Origin: Propionivibrio hellwigii
Lineage (GTDB): Bacteria; Pseudomonadota; Gammaproteobacteria; Burkholderiales; Rhodocyclaceae
Direction of reading: 5' to 3'
NCBI RefSeq assembly: GCF_041770905.1
Contig: NZ_JBEUWX010000002.1
Coordinates: 1,302,001-1,366,000, forward strand
DNA: 64,000 nt
Below the pieces are notes generated by a model, which had not been told where the DNA came from, made no database searches, and saw nothing but the letters and a program-made list of their open reading frames with translations. How positions within the stretch are numbered: position 1 is the stretch's first letter; each line of letters starts with the position of its first letter. Below are positions 50,964 through 64,000 of the stretch, piece after piece. The translations under genes were made by a program, and so were the position numbers.

Positions 50964-51941
50964 CTAGAATGATTCATCTTTAGACAGATAGCGCCACTTA
51001 CCAAGCGGCAAGCGACCCAGTCTGACGCTACCGATACGCACACGTTTCAATCCAACGACACGCAAACCAACAAGTTCACACATACGGCGAATCTGGCGCT
51101 TGCGCCCTTCGTTCAGAATAAAACGCAATTGATCTGCATTGATCGGTTCAACCTTTGCTGGCTTCAGCGGTTTGCCATCAAGACTCAAACCGTGTTTAAG
51201 CAAAGCCAGTTTCATGTCATCCAGTGTACCCTCAATGCGTACCAAATACTCTTTTTCGATATCAGAAGTCTCGCCCACCAATTGTCGGGCAACCCGGCCA
51301 TCCTGCGTCAATACGAGCAGTCCCGTTGAATTAACATCAAGACGTCCTGCCGGAGCCAAACCCTTGAGATGCGCCAAACTAAACAGCGCACCGCCAAAAG
51401 AGGGGGAATACTGATTTTCTGGTCGAATCAGCGTCACCGCAGGAATACACCCCGGTTCAGGTTGCCCAGAAACATAACCCAATGGCTTATTCAAAAGAAT
51501 AGTCACTTGTCGACGTTGAACAGTTTGCGCCGTCTTATCCAATGAAATTTTAGCTGATGGTTGAGCGCGTGACCCAAGTTGGGTCACCTGCTGACCATCC
51601 ACATAAACCCAACCGCGTTCAATATATACGTCTGCTTCTCGGCGAGAACATAAACCGCGCTCAGCCATCAGTTTAGAGATACGCACACCTGCTTGCGTTT
51701 TATTCTGTGGCAGTTTGTCCAAACACGCCATTTCACTTACGGAAAGTCTTCTACGTTTATCAAAGAAGTTTCTAGTATCAGTTTGTAACTCTGGGCGAAA
51801 TTCTGGCGAAAATCCAGAGCTCTCCAATGATGAAGACTTGTGATGACGATCAACTCTGTAAGTGCGTATCGATTTGCGCCGAGGGTTAACCTCGCGCTGA
51901 ATCTTAGGCAAGCTAAGCGTTGGCCGTACCTTACCGCTCAT
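50964..51941 (-). CDS. 23S rRNA pseudouridine synthase, RsuA/RluB/E/F family (RluF-like)
   Basis: Modifies a uridine in 23S rRNA. An S4 RNA-binding domain (VRISKLMAERGLCSRREADVYI) is followed by the catalytic domain with NKPLGYVSG and the aspartate motif GRLDVNSTGLLVL, and ends with GRKRQIRRMCELVG. The sequence looks closest to RluF. About 70 basic N-terminal residues precede the S4 domain, and a later ATG at 51731 would remove them. It is cotranscribed with fur. Confidence 0.88.
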   Translation of the reverse strand: MSGKVRPTLSLPKIQREVNPRRKSIRTYRVDRHHKSSSLESSGFSPEFRPELQTDTRNFFDKRRRLSVSEMACLDKLPQNKTQAGVRISKLMAERGLCSRREADVYIERGWVYVDGQQVTQLGSRAQPSAKISLDKTAQTVQRRQVTILLNKPLGYVSGQPEPGCIPAVTLIRPENQYSPSFGGALFSLAHLKGLAPAGRLDVNSTGLLVLTQDGRVARQLVGETSDIEKEYLVRIEGTLDDMKLALLKHGLSLDGKPLKPAKVEPINADQLRFILNEGRKRQIRRMCELVGLRVVGLKRVRIGSVRLGRLPLGKWRYLSKDESF

Positions 51942-52123
51942 CGCTATCTATTTAGGAGTATTGAAAGTGGAGAAAGTTTGGGTAGAGAACATAAGGTCTC
52001 GTTTTTTGGGTATTACGAAGATACCAAGTGAGGTTAAATATAGATTGAGGGGGGTTGGGTATGTAGTGTATTTTAAACTTCCCTTTGATGATTAAGTTTA
52101 TTTTTTAATTTTACAAAGGGAAA

Positions 52124-52156
52124 CGCCCCTTCCACGGAGATCATGTAGAAGGGGCG
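52124..52156 (-). terminator. Terminator of the rrn operon
   Basis: CGCCCCTTC (52124-52132) and GAAGGGGCG (52148-52156) form a 9-bp GC-rich stem, about 11 bp after 5S. On the minus strand it is followed by TTTCCCTTTG. Confidence 0.75.
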
Positions 52157-52167
52157 TAAATAAGGGG

Positions 52168-52281
52168 CCTGGCGGTGACCTACTTTCGCACACGCGGGGT
52201 GCACTATCATTGGCGCAACTTCGTTTCACGGTCCTGTTCGGGATGGGAAGGGGTGGGTCCAAAGCGCTATGGCCGCCAAGC
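52168..52281 (-). rRNA. rrf: 5S ribosomal RNA
   Basis: The minus strand reads TTGGCGGCCATAGCG at the 5' end, contains CCCATCCCGAACAGG and ends GGTCACCGCCAGG; all are universal bacterial 5S elements. Ends are estimated to a few bases. Confidence 0.95.
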
Positions 52282-52379
52282 ATAACTTGTCTGTTACAGC
52301 CAAATGAGATTTACGCTGCAACATAAAATGAGAAGAAGGTTGAGGTTGTGACACACACATAGATGACTCAAGGTTATAG

Positions 52380-55263
<2,884 letters not shown>

Positions 55264-55414
55264 CTATAACCTTGAGCTCTTGATCAAGAACCCAGTAATT
55301 ACAGGCAACTCATGTGTTTGAATTCTTGCTAGCTGTAACAAGAATTCGATGCAATCACAACCGTATCGCTGGCTTTGGTTTCTCGGCAACCAGCGATACA
55401 ACCTTCTTCCATTT

Positions 55415-55427
55415 TGTTAAAGAGCTA
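55415..55427 (-). promoter_or_regulatory. boxA antitermination site in the 16S-23S spacer
   Basis: Minus-strand TAGCTCTTTAACA nearly equals the E. coli boxA (TGCTCTTTAACA), in the usual place before 23S. Confidence 0.75.
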
Positions 55428-55510
55428 ACAGACTTTTTCTGAACAAAAAATCAGAAGAAAGCGCCAGAACAGGCGTTTTCTTCTAAAACCTGATCAGAAA
55501 TAAAATTATT

Positions 55511-55586
55511 TGGTGGAGGATGACGGGATCGAACCGACGACCCCCTGCTTGCAAAGCAGGTGCTCTCCCAGCTGAGCTAATCCCCC
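55511..55586 (-). tRNA. tRNA-Ala (anticodon TGC)
   Basis: 76-base cloverleaf with CCA; acceptor GGGGGAT, anticodon loop TTTGCAA. Standard rrn spacer tRNA. Confidence 0.98.
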
Positions 55587-55603
55587 TTGAAATAATATGA
55601 GAC

Positions 55604-55680
55604 TGGTGGGTCTGGTTGGAATCGAACCAACGACCCCCGCCTTATCAAGACGATGCTCTAACCGACTGAGCTACAGACCC
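55604..55680 (-). tRNA. tRNA-Ile (anticodon GAT)
   Basis: 77-base cloverleaf with CCA; acceptor GGGTCTG, anticodon loop TTGATAA. Standard rrn spacer tRNA. Confidence 0.98.
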
Positions 55681-55736
55681 TTGTCTGTTATGGCTTCGGA
55701 CAACTGATAGGTTGTGGGTTCTAGGCTTTGTTTCTC

Positions 55737-57277
<1,541 letters not shown>

Positions 57278-57430
57278 AACTCCTGCTTAAACTCTCGCTT
57301 GACGTGACATAAAGTTAAAAACTTTATGTTTTTATACATCGTGCGAGTTGCTTCATCTTTTTTAGCCAGCACTGCAAACCGCGCAGCAACCAGCCCAAAG
57401 ACCAAGAACCCACACCTATCAATCGTCCTG

Positions 57431-57443
57431 TTTTTAAAGAGCT
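57431..57443 (-). promoter_or_regulatory. boxA-like site in the 16S leader
   Basis: Minus-strand AGCTCTTTAAAAA resembles boxA and lies between the rrn promoter and 16S. Confidence 0.6.
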
Positions 57444-57501
57444 TCGCCAGAAAAACTACCGCCTGACTACCTGCTTATCCCACCAAAAAGTGAGAAAGCG
57501 A

Positions 57502-57529
57502 ATTCTACATCAAGAAAAAAATGTGTCAA
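57502..57529 (-). promoter_or_regulatory. rrn operon promoter
   Basis: On the minus strand a perfect TTGACA (57524-57529), 16 bases and TAGAAT (57502-57507), about 225 bp before 16S. Strong, as expected for an rRNA promoter. Confidence 0.8.
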
Positions 57530-57575
57530 CTAATATACAGCTAAAAATTAACATCAATAACCGCATACCATAAAT

Positions 57576-57651
57576 TGGTTGCGGGGGCAGGACTTGAACC
57601 TGCGACCTTCGGGTTATGAGCCCGACGAGCTGCCAACTGCTCCACCCCGCG
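57576..57651 (-). tRNA. Initiator tRNA-fMet (anticodon CAT)
   Basis: 76 bases with CCA. The unpaired C1-A72 end and the three G:C pairs (GGG/CCC) of the anticodon stem around CTCATAA are initiator marks. It lies just upstream of the rrn promoter on the same strand. Confidence 0.97.
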
Positions 57652-57910
57652 CCAGAAAAATTTCACCAATCTCTGGAACACATGATTGGATCCACTCGAA
57701 TTCGGAATTCTAAGACATTTCTTTATTCTCGTCAATCTAGCATCTCTCTTCTTTAAGATACATCGCATTAATGGAAATCTAGCTGGCCGTCATTGACGGA
57801 ACGTGCGAGGAGACCTGATACTAGCGCCGAGTGTGTTGGTGTGATAGTTCTCTCCGGCCGCTTTCCAGGCACGAATTTGATCAAGCCGCGCTACGTCCAC
57901 GACTCCGACC

Positions 57911-59878
57911 ATGCAAAAATATCCACTTAATTACCTGCAGCTGCTCTCGGAAAAATATCCTTCGATACAGTCTGCTTCAACCGCCATCATCAACTTTTCC
58001 TCGGAGTTACAACTGCCCAAGGGCACTGAGCATTTTCTTTCCGACGTTCACGGCGAGCATGAAGCTTTTGAGCACATTGTCCGCAACGGTGCCGGCTCGA
58101 TCTGGCGCAAGATCGAGGAAATGTTTGCCAATTCGATGTCACGTCCGGAACGGCGCAGCTTAGCGACGCTTATTTACTACCCTGAAGAAAAAATACCACT
58201 GACGCTGCAAAGCGTCGCCGACAAAGAGGAATGGCTCCGCCTGACGCTAGTCCGGCTCATCAAATTCTGTCGTACGCTGAGCGCCAAATATCGCCGGGAA
58301 GCCGTACGCAAGCTATTGCCGGCAGATGTTTCAGAAACGATCGAGGAACTGCTTTACGATCAGGAAGGTGTCGAACATAAACTGGCGTACAACCAAAGTC
58401 AGATCGAAACCATCGTCTCTACCGGCAGCTCTCAGATATTCATCATTGCACTGGCGCAACTTATCCAGCGGCTAGCCGTTGAACGCCTGCACATCATCGG
58501 AGATATCTACGATCGCGGCCCAGGCGCACACATCATTCTCGACCAGTTGATGGAACACCATCAGGTCGATATTCAGTGGGGCAACCACGATATGCTCTGG
58601 ATGGGTGCTGCCGCCGGCAGCGAAGCCTGCATCGCCAACGTCATCCGCATCAGCCTGCGCTATGGCAACATGGAAACGCTGGAAAACGGGTACGGTATCA
58701 GCATCCTGCCGTTAGCCTCCTTTGCGCTCGCAACTTACAAGGATGATCCGTGCACCCGCTTCATCCCCAAGGTCGACGCCGACAGTAATTTCAGTGCCCA
58801 AGAGATCCGGCTGATGGCGCAGATGCAAAAAGCCATTGCCGTTATCCAATTCAAGCTGGAAAGTGCCGTTATCCGCCGGCGTCCGCAATACCAGATGGAC
58901 GATCGCCTGCTCCTGCCCAAAATTGACTACGCCCGTGGCGTCATTACGCTCAACGGCACCGAATATTCTTTGCTTGATACCTTTTTTCCAACGATCGACC
59001 CCAAGAATCCGGAAGCGCTCACGCCGGAAGAACAAGCCGTAGTCAGCCGACTGGCACTGTCCTTCGTGACCAGTAAAAAACTCCATCAGCATACACGCTT
59101 CCTCTTCTCGACCGGCAGTCTGTACCGTATTCACGACGGCAATCTGCTATACCACGGCTGTATTGCCATGAACGATGATGGTTCCTTTCGTGCTTTCAAT
59201 GTCGACGGAAAGTCATTCAGCGGCAAAGCCTTCCTTGATCGTGTTGACCGCCTCGCGCGTCAGGGATATTTCGACACTGAGCATCCAGCGAAGAAACGCT
59301 ACGGGATGGACGCCATGTGGTTCATGTGGTGTGCGCCAATGTCACCGCTGTTCGGCAAGGAGCGCATGACGACCTTTGAGCGCTATTTCATTGCCGACAA
59401 AACAACGCATACGGAAAAACGCAACGCTTATTACACGCTGCGCAATACTGAAGAAACAGCCAGAACCATTCTCAGGGAATTCGGCCTTGATCCGGAAACC
59501 GGCATCATCATCAACGGTCATGTGCCGGTCAAAGTAGCCAAGGGAGAGCGCCCGATCAAGGCAAACGGGCGGCTTATGGTCATCGACGGCGGCTTTTCGC
59601 GCGCTTACCAAAAACAGACAGGCATCGCCGGCTATACCCTGATTTCCAACTCACGCGGCATGCTGCTCTCGGCACACCAGCCGTTTGAATCAAAACAGAG
59701 AGCTGTCTCTGAGGAGTTGGACATCCACAGCGAAACGGAGATTATCCATACACACCCATTCCGCCTGCGCATCAAAGATACCGATCGCGGCCATGCCATT
59801 CAAGAGAAAATTGCGGCGCTGACTGCGCTCCTTCACGCGTACCGCGAAGGACTGATCAAAGAACAGCACATGCGCTGA
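57911..59878 (+). CDS. fbp: Fructose-1,6-bisphosphatase, class III
   Basis: Gluconeogenic phosphatase of the Bacillus type (655 residues), unrelated to the class I and II enzymes usual in proteobacteria. It belongs to the metallophosphoesterase superfamily: SDVHGEHEAF (about 44-53), GDIYDRGPGA (about 197), GNHDMLWMG (about 225) and NGHVPVKVAKGE carry the metal ligands. AMWFMWCAP and YRIHDGNLLYHGCIPMN-like (here CIAMN) are class III signatures. The frame is full length. The gene is not near other glycolytic genes. Transfer from Firmicutes or Bacteroidetes is an inference from family distribution. Confidence 0.93.
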   Translation: MQKYPLNYLQLLSEKYPSIQSASTAIINFSSELQLPKGTEHFLSDVHGEHEAFEHIVRNGAGSIWRKIEEMFANSMSRPERRSLATLIYYPEEKIPLTLQSVADKEEWLRLTLVRLIKFCRTLSAKYRREAVRKLLPADVSETIEELLYDQEGVEHKLAYNQSQIETIVSTGSSQIFIIALAQLIQRLAVERLHIIGDIYDRGPGAHIILDQLMEHHQVDIQWGNHDMLWMGAAAGSEACIANVIRISLRYGNMETLENGYGISILPLASFALATYKDDPCTRFIPKVDADSNFSAQEIRLMAQMQKAIAVIQFKLESAVIRRRPQYQMDDRLLLPKIDYARGVITLNGTEYSLLDTFFPTIDPKNPEALTPEEQAVVSRLALSFVTSKKLHQHTRFLFSTGSLYRIHDGNLLYHGCIAMNDDGSFRAFNVDGKSFSGKAFLDRVDRLARQGYFDTEHPAKKRYGMDAMWFMWCAPMSPLFGKERMTTFERYFIADKTTHTEKRNAYYTLRNTEETARTILREFGLDPETGIIINGHVPVKVAKGERPIKANGRLMVIDGGFSRAYQKQTGIAGYTLISNSRGMLLSAHQPFESKQRAVSEELDIHSETEIIHTHPFRLRIKDTDRGHAIQEKIAALTALLHAYREGLIKEQHMR

Positions 59879-59917
59879 ATGCCGTCTCGTACCCATCCTC
59901 GCCTGGCGCGAGTATCG

Positions 59918-61006
59918 TCACTTTGTACGGCAACTGCCGCAATCTGAAATGCCTGCGCCTGTTTCTGTCACGGCGGCAAACCTTGCGTGCGAGCTGTCGG
60001 CAGCCGCCGCATCCGCTACAAGCGGCATTTTCCCAGTTTTAAGATAGGCTTCGCAGCGCATCAGGTAGCCACCAATGCTCTTCGGCATCGTCGTGCGCGC
60101 TCGCGTAATATAAAAAATCAGATCACGGCCACGGCGAATCAGACGCAACCCGTCGGAAATATCGTGCATTGGCGGCGCTTCATCCACAAGAGGCTGCGTC
60201 CGGGGCGTAAAGTTTGCCAGACGCTCGGATGCCGTCACCAGACTCGTCCAGACTTCGAAGATATCCGGATCCGTCCGCAAGGTCTGCACCTTGGTCTTGG
60301 CGGTTTCGACGAATTCCCGGATGATCGTACCAATGCCTTCAAAGGCATCAATCGGAGCAAAGCAGTCAATCATCGCCTCTCCAATTCGATCGATATCGCG
60401 CAGACACTGACCGATTTTAATGTAGCGACTCTCGTAGAAATCCTCAATGGACACCGAAAATGCCCGGAACGGTTCCCCCCACAGCTCATCGATCCCCTCC
60501 TCACCGCTACGATGCAGTACCGAATGGCCGAGATTCATCGCTTCGATCAGACATTTTCCACACTCGCGCGTCAGCGGGTTCCCCTGAATCTCGACCCCGT
60601 CGGCTTGCAACTCAACAAGCTTGCGGAAAATATCCGTCGCACGATTAAACAGCGCGCCTGCGAGCATCGCCGCCTTAACGCGCCGCCGCGCTGGATCAGT
60701 TTCCGAGTCATAGCTCTGGCGCGCCTCATTTAAACGGCTACCAGGGATATTAAGTCCATGCTCAGTATGATTGAACAGGCGACGCGCCAACGCTTCGATC
60801 AAACGTTTTTTAGCTTCCAGTGAATCGGCAGGCGCCGGATAGGTCTTGATCCAGTAACCATCATAAAACACGCGCTCCACACCATCGAACAGCCGCCGCT
60901 CACCATCATGCGGCGCCTCATGTAAAGCCGCATTTTGCGCTGCCTTGTTTCGCCCTGTTCTTTTTCGTCCAGGTTTTTTTTCTATTGATATCGTTTCTTC
61001 ACTCAT
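59918..61006 (-). CDS. Conserved hypothetical protein
   Basis: 362-residue soluble protein, start MSEETISIEKKPGRKRTGRN, a basic, DNA- or RNA-binding-looking N-terminus. The rest is mainly helical (LEAKKRLIEALARRLFNHTEHGL, AAMLAGALFNRATDIFRKLVELQ). No motif or family is recognised. The ATG at 61006 is the first with similarity-like composition; a longer frame to 61135 looks like non-coding leader. It faces fbp convergently. Confidence 0.65.
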   Translation of the reverse strand: MSEETISIEKKPGRKRTGRNKAAQNAALHEAPHDGERRLFDGVERVFYDGYWIKTYPAPADSLEAKKRLIEALARRLFNHTEHGLNIPGSRLNEARQSYDSETDPARRRVKAAMLAGALFNRATDIFRKLVELQADGVEIQGNPLTRECGKCLIEAMNLGHSVLHRSGEEGIDELWGEPFRAFSVSIEDFYESRYIKIGQCLRDIDRIGEAMIDCFAPIDAFEGIGTIIREFVETAKTKVQTLRTDPDIFEVWTSLVTASERLANFTPRTQPLVDEAPPMHDISDGLRLIRRGRDLIFYITRARTTMPKSIGGYLMRCEAYLKTGKMPLVADAAAADSSHARFAAVTETGAGISDCGSCRTK

Positions 61007-61507
61007 CAAGGCATTATCGACCTGATACCGACAATCTGGCAAGACTGGCGCGTGTATCCTAATGATTGCCCGCTGGTTTGTGTTTCCTTCCGGGCACGCG
61101 GTCCGCCTTGCCGGCAAATTTACCGAAAAATGCATCGGCTGATTTTCAGATCATCCAACAATCTGAGTGATAAACATGCTCACGAACGAACTGATTAACC
61201 TTAGAAATTCATTACATTGCACATTCGACCACAATAAATACAACGCCTTAGCAGCCTTCCCGGCACAGCCAAGAAAAGAAACAAGCCCGTCCCAAGCAAG
61301 GAAGGCAACGCGTCCCGAATCCCCGTCCTCCGGAAAATAAGCCGGAGTCAGGCAACGAGGCGCGTACGCTTACTCAGTACGGTTATCCACTACTTCCCAT
61401 GCCACCTGGGCGGCATGGGAAGTGGGCGAAAAGCAAAAGTCAGGAAATGAAAAGAAATAAAAAGATGCGCGCTGGATGAAAACAGATGGGTACGCTCGGC
61501 AGCACCA
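61007..61507. other. Intergenic, with a long hairpin
   Basis: 500 bp without a gene. ACTTCCCATGCC (61392-61403) and GGCATGGGAAGT (61412-61423) form a perfect 12-bp stem after the bactofilin gene but without a T run on either strand. Otherwise nothing recognised. Confidence 0.5.
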
Positions 61508-62245
61508 TCAAACCGCATTCAATGCCGACGCCCCGCCTTTGCCAGCAGTCTTATCCTTGCCAGATACCGCATTGCCCGAAGTCTCACTATTTTTTGACGG
61601 GGAAGATGTGCCCGAAGCGCTGCCAGACGACGTGCTGGTGCCGTTTCCAGTCTTCGTGCCGAGAATACTGATATCGCCGCACAATTCGCAGCCTTCTTCC
61701 GCTACCAGTTTCCCGTAACAAATCTTACCGCGCACGCGCCCGGTCGAATGAATGATCAGTTGTGAGCGTGCGGTCAGCTCGCCTTCGAAATCGCCAAAAA
61801 TTTCCGCGACATCAATGCTGACTTTACCGGCGAACGAACCGTGTTCCGTAATACGAAGGACACGACTGTCCATCGTTGCCTCAACGCGCCCTTCGACCAC
61901 CAGCATGTCGCAATTGAGGATTTCGGCGCCACACAGTTTGACTTCCGGACCCACGATCAGACGTGCACCAATTGCACCTTCCTCATCATCCGCCACACTC
62001 GGCGCCGTATCCGATGCCGCATTACCCTGATCCGGATCCGCGTCCGTCACGCCCGTTCCGGCTCTCACCGCAGGCTTATGAAAATTCGTCGTCGCCCGGC
62101 CTGACACAAACGCCGGCCGGCCTGTATTGCTGTCGGTAACGCCAGCAGATTTACCGGCACCGCCAGCGGGCGGGCTTGCCAAGGGATTGAGCGTAGAACG
62201 CTGACCGTCCGTATCACGGCCAAAGAGATTCGATTTGCTGAACAT
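61508..62245 (-). CDS. Bactofilin (polymer-forming cytoskeletal protein)
   Basis: Filament-forming protein of 245 residues. The central bactofilin domain (about 95-200) has the beta-helix repeats LIVGPEVKLCGAEI, MLVVEGRVEATMDS and IFGDFEGELTARSQL. Flanking regions are disordered: Pro/Gly/Thr-rich N-terminus and a Ser/Gly/Thr-rich C-terminus, as in other bactofilins. AAGGAAGG precedes the ATG at 62245. It may scaffold cell shape or polarity proteins. Confidence 0.9.
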   Translation of the reverse strand: MFSKSNLFGRDTDGQRSTLNPLASPPAGGAGKSAGVTDSNTGRPAFVSGRATTNFHKPAVRAGTGVTDADPDQGNAASDTAPSVADDEEGAIGARLIVGPEVKLCGAEILNCDMLVVEGRVEATMDSRVLRITEHGSFAGKVSIDVAEIFGDFEGELTARSQLIIHSTGRVRGKICYGKLVAEEGCELCGDISILGTKTGNGTSTSSGSASGTSSPSKNSETSGNAVSGKDKTAGKGGASALNAV

Positions 62246-62669
62246 GCGCTTCCTTCCTTTCGAAAACAACCAACAAAAATAATGCCTGGACTTGGAAAAG
62301 TTTTGACTGCATGTTTCGTGCCAAAAAGAGACTTCCCCTTGATTAATAATAAATTATTGAAATAATAAATAAAATTTCTTCGTCGGGCTCTAGAAAAAAC
62401 GTCACCATAAAACGACAAAAATTCATGCGTTAATAAAAAATATTTATTTTTCAATCGGCTACCGTGTCGCCAAAGCACGACAAACTGACGGATAAAAATA
62501 TATCTACTCATTCGGCATCAAATTCCTTCAATTATCTTTTATAGTGAAGCGTCGCATGACGATGCAACAATGCACGCCTGCCCGATGACACGTTTCTCTG
62601 CGGTTTGGGCATATCTTCCATGCCTGCTTTTACACTTCACCGTCTATGTAAATAAGCGAACCTTGTTTT
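62246..62669. other. Divergent intergenic region between bactofilin and kinase genes
   Basis: About 420 bp, AT-rich in its first half (62330-62460), which probably holds the bactofilin promoter. No gene or known element seen. Confidence 0.45.
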
Positions 62670-64000
62670 GTGCGCTCCATAATCCGCATTTCCTTTCGCC
62701 AAAGCATGCTGGCCGGTCTTCTGCTGATCGCCGCCCTGCTTGGTTGGGCGACGCTGCGTAGTTGGCTGCTACTCGAATATTCCATTGCGCAAAGCCAGCT
62801 AACCAGCGATTACGCCCTGCAACTCAACGATACGATGCAGGAACTCTCGCAGAGCACCATTGACCTCGAACGAACAGTACGCCAGTTCATCGTACTCAAG
62901 GATGCCGCGCTGCTGGTACGCTTCGACGCCAACGCCAATCGTTGCCTTGCTGCCGTTTCGCGCCTGCGTCAAATTCCCCGACTGGCGTCGGAGGCTCCCA
63001 TCAACGACTGGACGACCGCATTGAGCGACCTTAGCGGCCAGCTCCGCAACGCCGAATCGCCCGAAGCACTGCAAGCGACGCTGGATCGCCTTAACGAGAT
63101 CAACGGTACGATCGACCGGAAGAATCGCCAATGGATTGATGAACAATACGCGTCGATTCGCACAAAACTCCAGCAAAACCGCGTTCAGATGGCCGGATCA
63201 ATCATCACCAGTTTCATTGGCGCTTTTATCGTCGCACTGCTCATGAGCCGCTGGCTGACGCGCCCTGTCGAAAAACTGGAGGCGTCGATCGCTCGCCTAG
63301 GCGAAGGCTGTTTCCACGATCCCATCGAAGTTCGCGGCCCTGCCGACCTGCGCCGCATCGGTCACCGCCTCGACTGGCTGCGTCAACGTCTCGACGAGCT
63401 GGAAACAGGCCGTGAGCAGACGCTGCGGCACGTTTCCCACGAACTCAAAACACCGCTGACCGCTTTGCGTGAGGGCATTGCCCTGCTGGAAGAAGAAGTC
63501 GTCGGCAGCCTTGATGATTCGCAAAAAGAAGTCGTCGATATCCTCCAACACAATATCCTGATCCTGCAAAGGCATATTGAAAACCTGCTCCGTCTCAATG
63601 CGCTCGCCCTCGAAACCCGCCATCTAAACCGCCAGCCGGTTGTGCTGACAGAACTTCTGTCATCCGTTGCCGCCGACCGCGAACTGCACGCGCAGTCCCG
63701 CCAGGTAAACATCGTCTGCCAGGCGCCTGAGTCTAGCTGCCTGCTCGATGCGGAAAAGCTGCGCGTCGTACTTGACAATCTCCTGTCCAACGCGATCGAT
63801 TTCAGCCCAAGCGGCGGCAACATCAATCTTGACGCCAAAATTGAGGGCGGTATTCTGCGCATCGTCTGCGCTGACCAGGGGCCAGGCGTTGCCCTCGAAG
63901 ACTACGAACGGATTTTCGAGCCCTTTGTCCAGGGAAAACGCGCTGCACCCGCGGCCAGGCGAGGCAGCGGCGTCGGTCTGTCGATCGCGCGCGAACTGAT
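62670..64000 (+). CDS. Sensor histidine kinase, N-terminal part (3' end outside window; GlrK/QseE-like)
   Basis: Two-component kinase, open to the last base. GTG at 62670 is the first start after an in-frame stop; ATG at 62706 is the alternative. Two membrane segments (about 13-30 and 174-195) enclose a periplasmic four-helix-like region of about 140 residues. A HAMP domain follows (SRWLTRPVEKLEASI), then the H box HVSHELKTPLTAL with the phosphorylated His near residue 257, N box NLLSNAIDFSP, G1 DQGPGV and G2 GSGVGLSIARE. The partner response regulator should lie downstream. The GlrK/QseE similarity is by overall layout only. Confidence 0.9.
   Translation, partial: MRSIIRISFRQSMLAGLLLIAALLGWATLRSWLLLEYSIAQSQLTSDYALQLNDTMQELSQSTIDLERTVRQFIVLKDAALLVRFDANANRCLAAVSRLRQIPRLASEAPINDWTTALSDLSGQLRNAESPEALQATLDRLNEINGTIDRKNRQWIDEQYASIRTKLQQNRVQMAGSIITSFIGAFIVALLMSRWLTRPVEKLEASIARLGEGCFHDPIEVRGPADLRRIGHRLDWLRQRLDELETGREQTLRHVSHELKTPLTALREGIALLEEEVVGSLDDSQKEVVDILQHNILILQRHIENLLRLNALALETRHLNRQPVVLTELLSSVAADRELHAQSRQVNIVCQAPESSCLLDAEKLRVVLDNLLSNAIDFSPSGGNINLDAKIEGGILRIVCADQGPGVALEDYERIFEPFVQGKRAAPAARRGSGVGLSIAREL

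Noticed and set aside
57541..57768. Minus-strand frame containing VAGSSPAPAT
   Set aside because: Translation of the tRNA-fMet gene, a well-known false protein.

Overview
This window reads as chromosomal DNA of a betaproteobacterium, most likely from or near the Rhodocyclales. The evidence is the gene orders (aspS-nudB, yihA-hemB, rplU-rpmA-obgE-proB, rpsU-yqeY-dnaG-rpoD, leuS-lptE-holA, mpl), a Neisseria/Burkholderia-type trimeric porin, the 16S-tRNA-Ile-tRNA-Ala-23S-5S operon, and a fairly GC-rich base composition. The genus cannot be fixed by reading alone.

Layout. 1-2,771: end of aspS, then a secreted guanyl-specific ribonuclease, its barstar-type inhibitor and nudB with start-stop overlaps, then a facing CWC zinc-ribbon-like gene. 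2,791-17,292: housekeeping genes (argB, a secreted nuclease, a methyltransferase, hemB, yihA, gpmI, bioB, comF, trmL, ispB, tRNA-Pro, rplU, rpmA, obgE, proB). 17,319-19,000: a decayed IS1595-type transposase and a porin. 19,656-31,471: a large metal-uptake locus. It holds a cobalamin riboswitch with its own promoter, a decayed exbB/exbD copy carrying a Fur-box-like site, tonB-exbB-exbD, a TonB-dependent receptor, a DUF4198 (NikK-like) protein, a small periplasmic protein, a DUF6162-like membrane protein, a ZnuABC-type ABC transporter, and a second substrate-binding protein that seems to have lost the usual metal ligands. 31,472-31,800: an odd inter-gene segment with a trace of a type I-E-like CRISPR array, bounded by two copies of the end of the last gene. 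32,028-38,688: a CAU-anticodon tRNA, rpoD-dnaG-yqeY-rpsU and mpl. 39,567-42,738: repeat-rich accessory DNA around a small AT-rich island (Sel1-like protein, frameshifted NlpC/P60 peptidase, two small membrane proteins). 42,739-51,941: leuS, lptE, holA, a Cys-rich small protein, proA, ogt, xerD, fur and an rRNA pseudouridine synthase. 52,124-57,651: a complete rrn operon and tRNA-fMet on the minus strand. 57,911 to the end: a class III fructose-1,6-bisphosphatase (unexpected in this group), a conserved protein of unknown function, a bactofilin and the start of a sensor histidine kinase.

How the parts fit. The 19.6-31.5 kb locus can be read as one route for a scarce divalent metal: outer-membrane receptor energised by TonB-ExbB-ExbD, periplasmic binding and accessory proteins, inner-membrane ABC transporter. 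Cobalamin riboswitches often control cobalt uptake, and DUF4198 plus a small partner is a nickel/cobalt accessory pair, so cobalt is the leading guess; the ZnuABC-type core makes zinc or manganese the alternative, and the Fur-like box argues for iron- or metal-responsive control.

Two repeat themes run through the intergenic DNA: a dispersed family with a period near 40 bp at seven or more places, and heptanucleotide tandem arrays at three places, two of them lying just upstream of the argB and leuS promoters.
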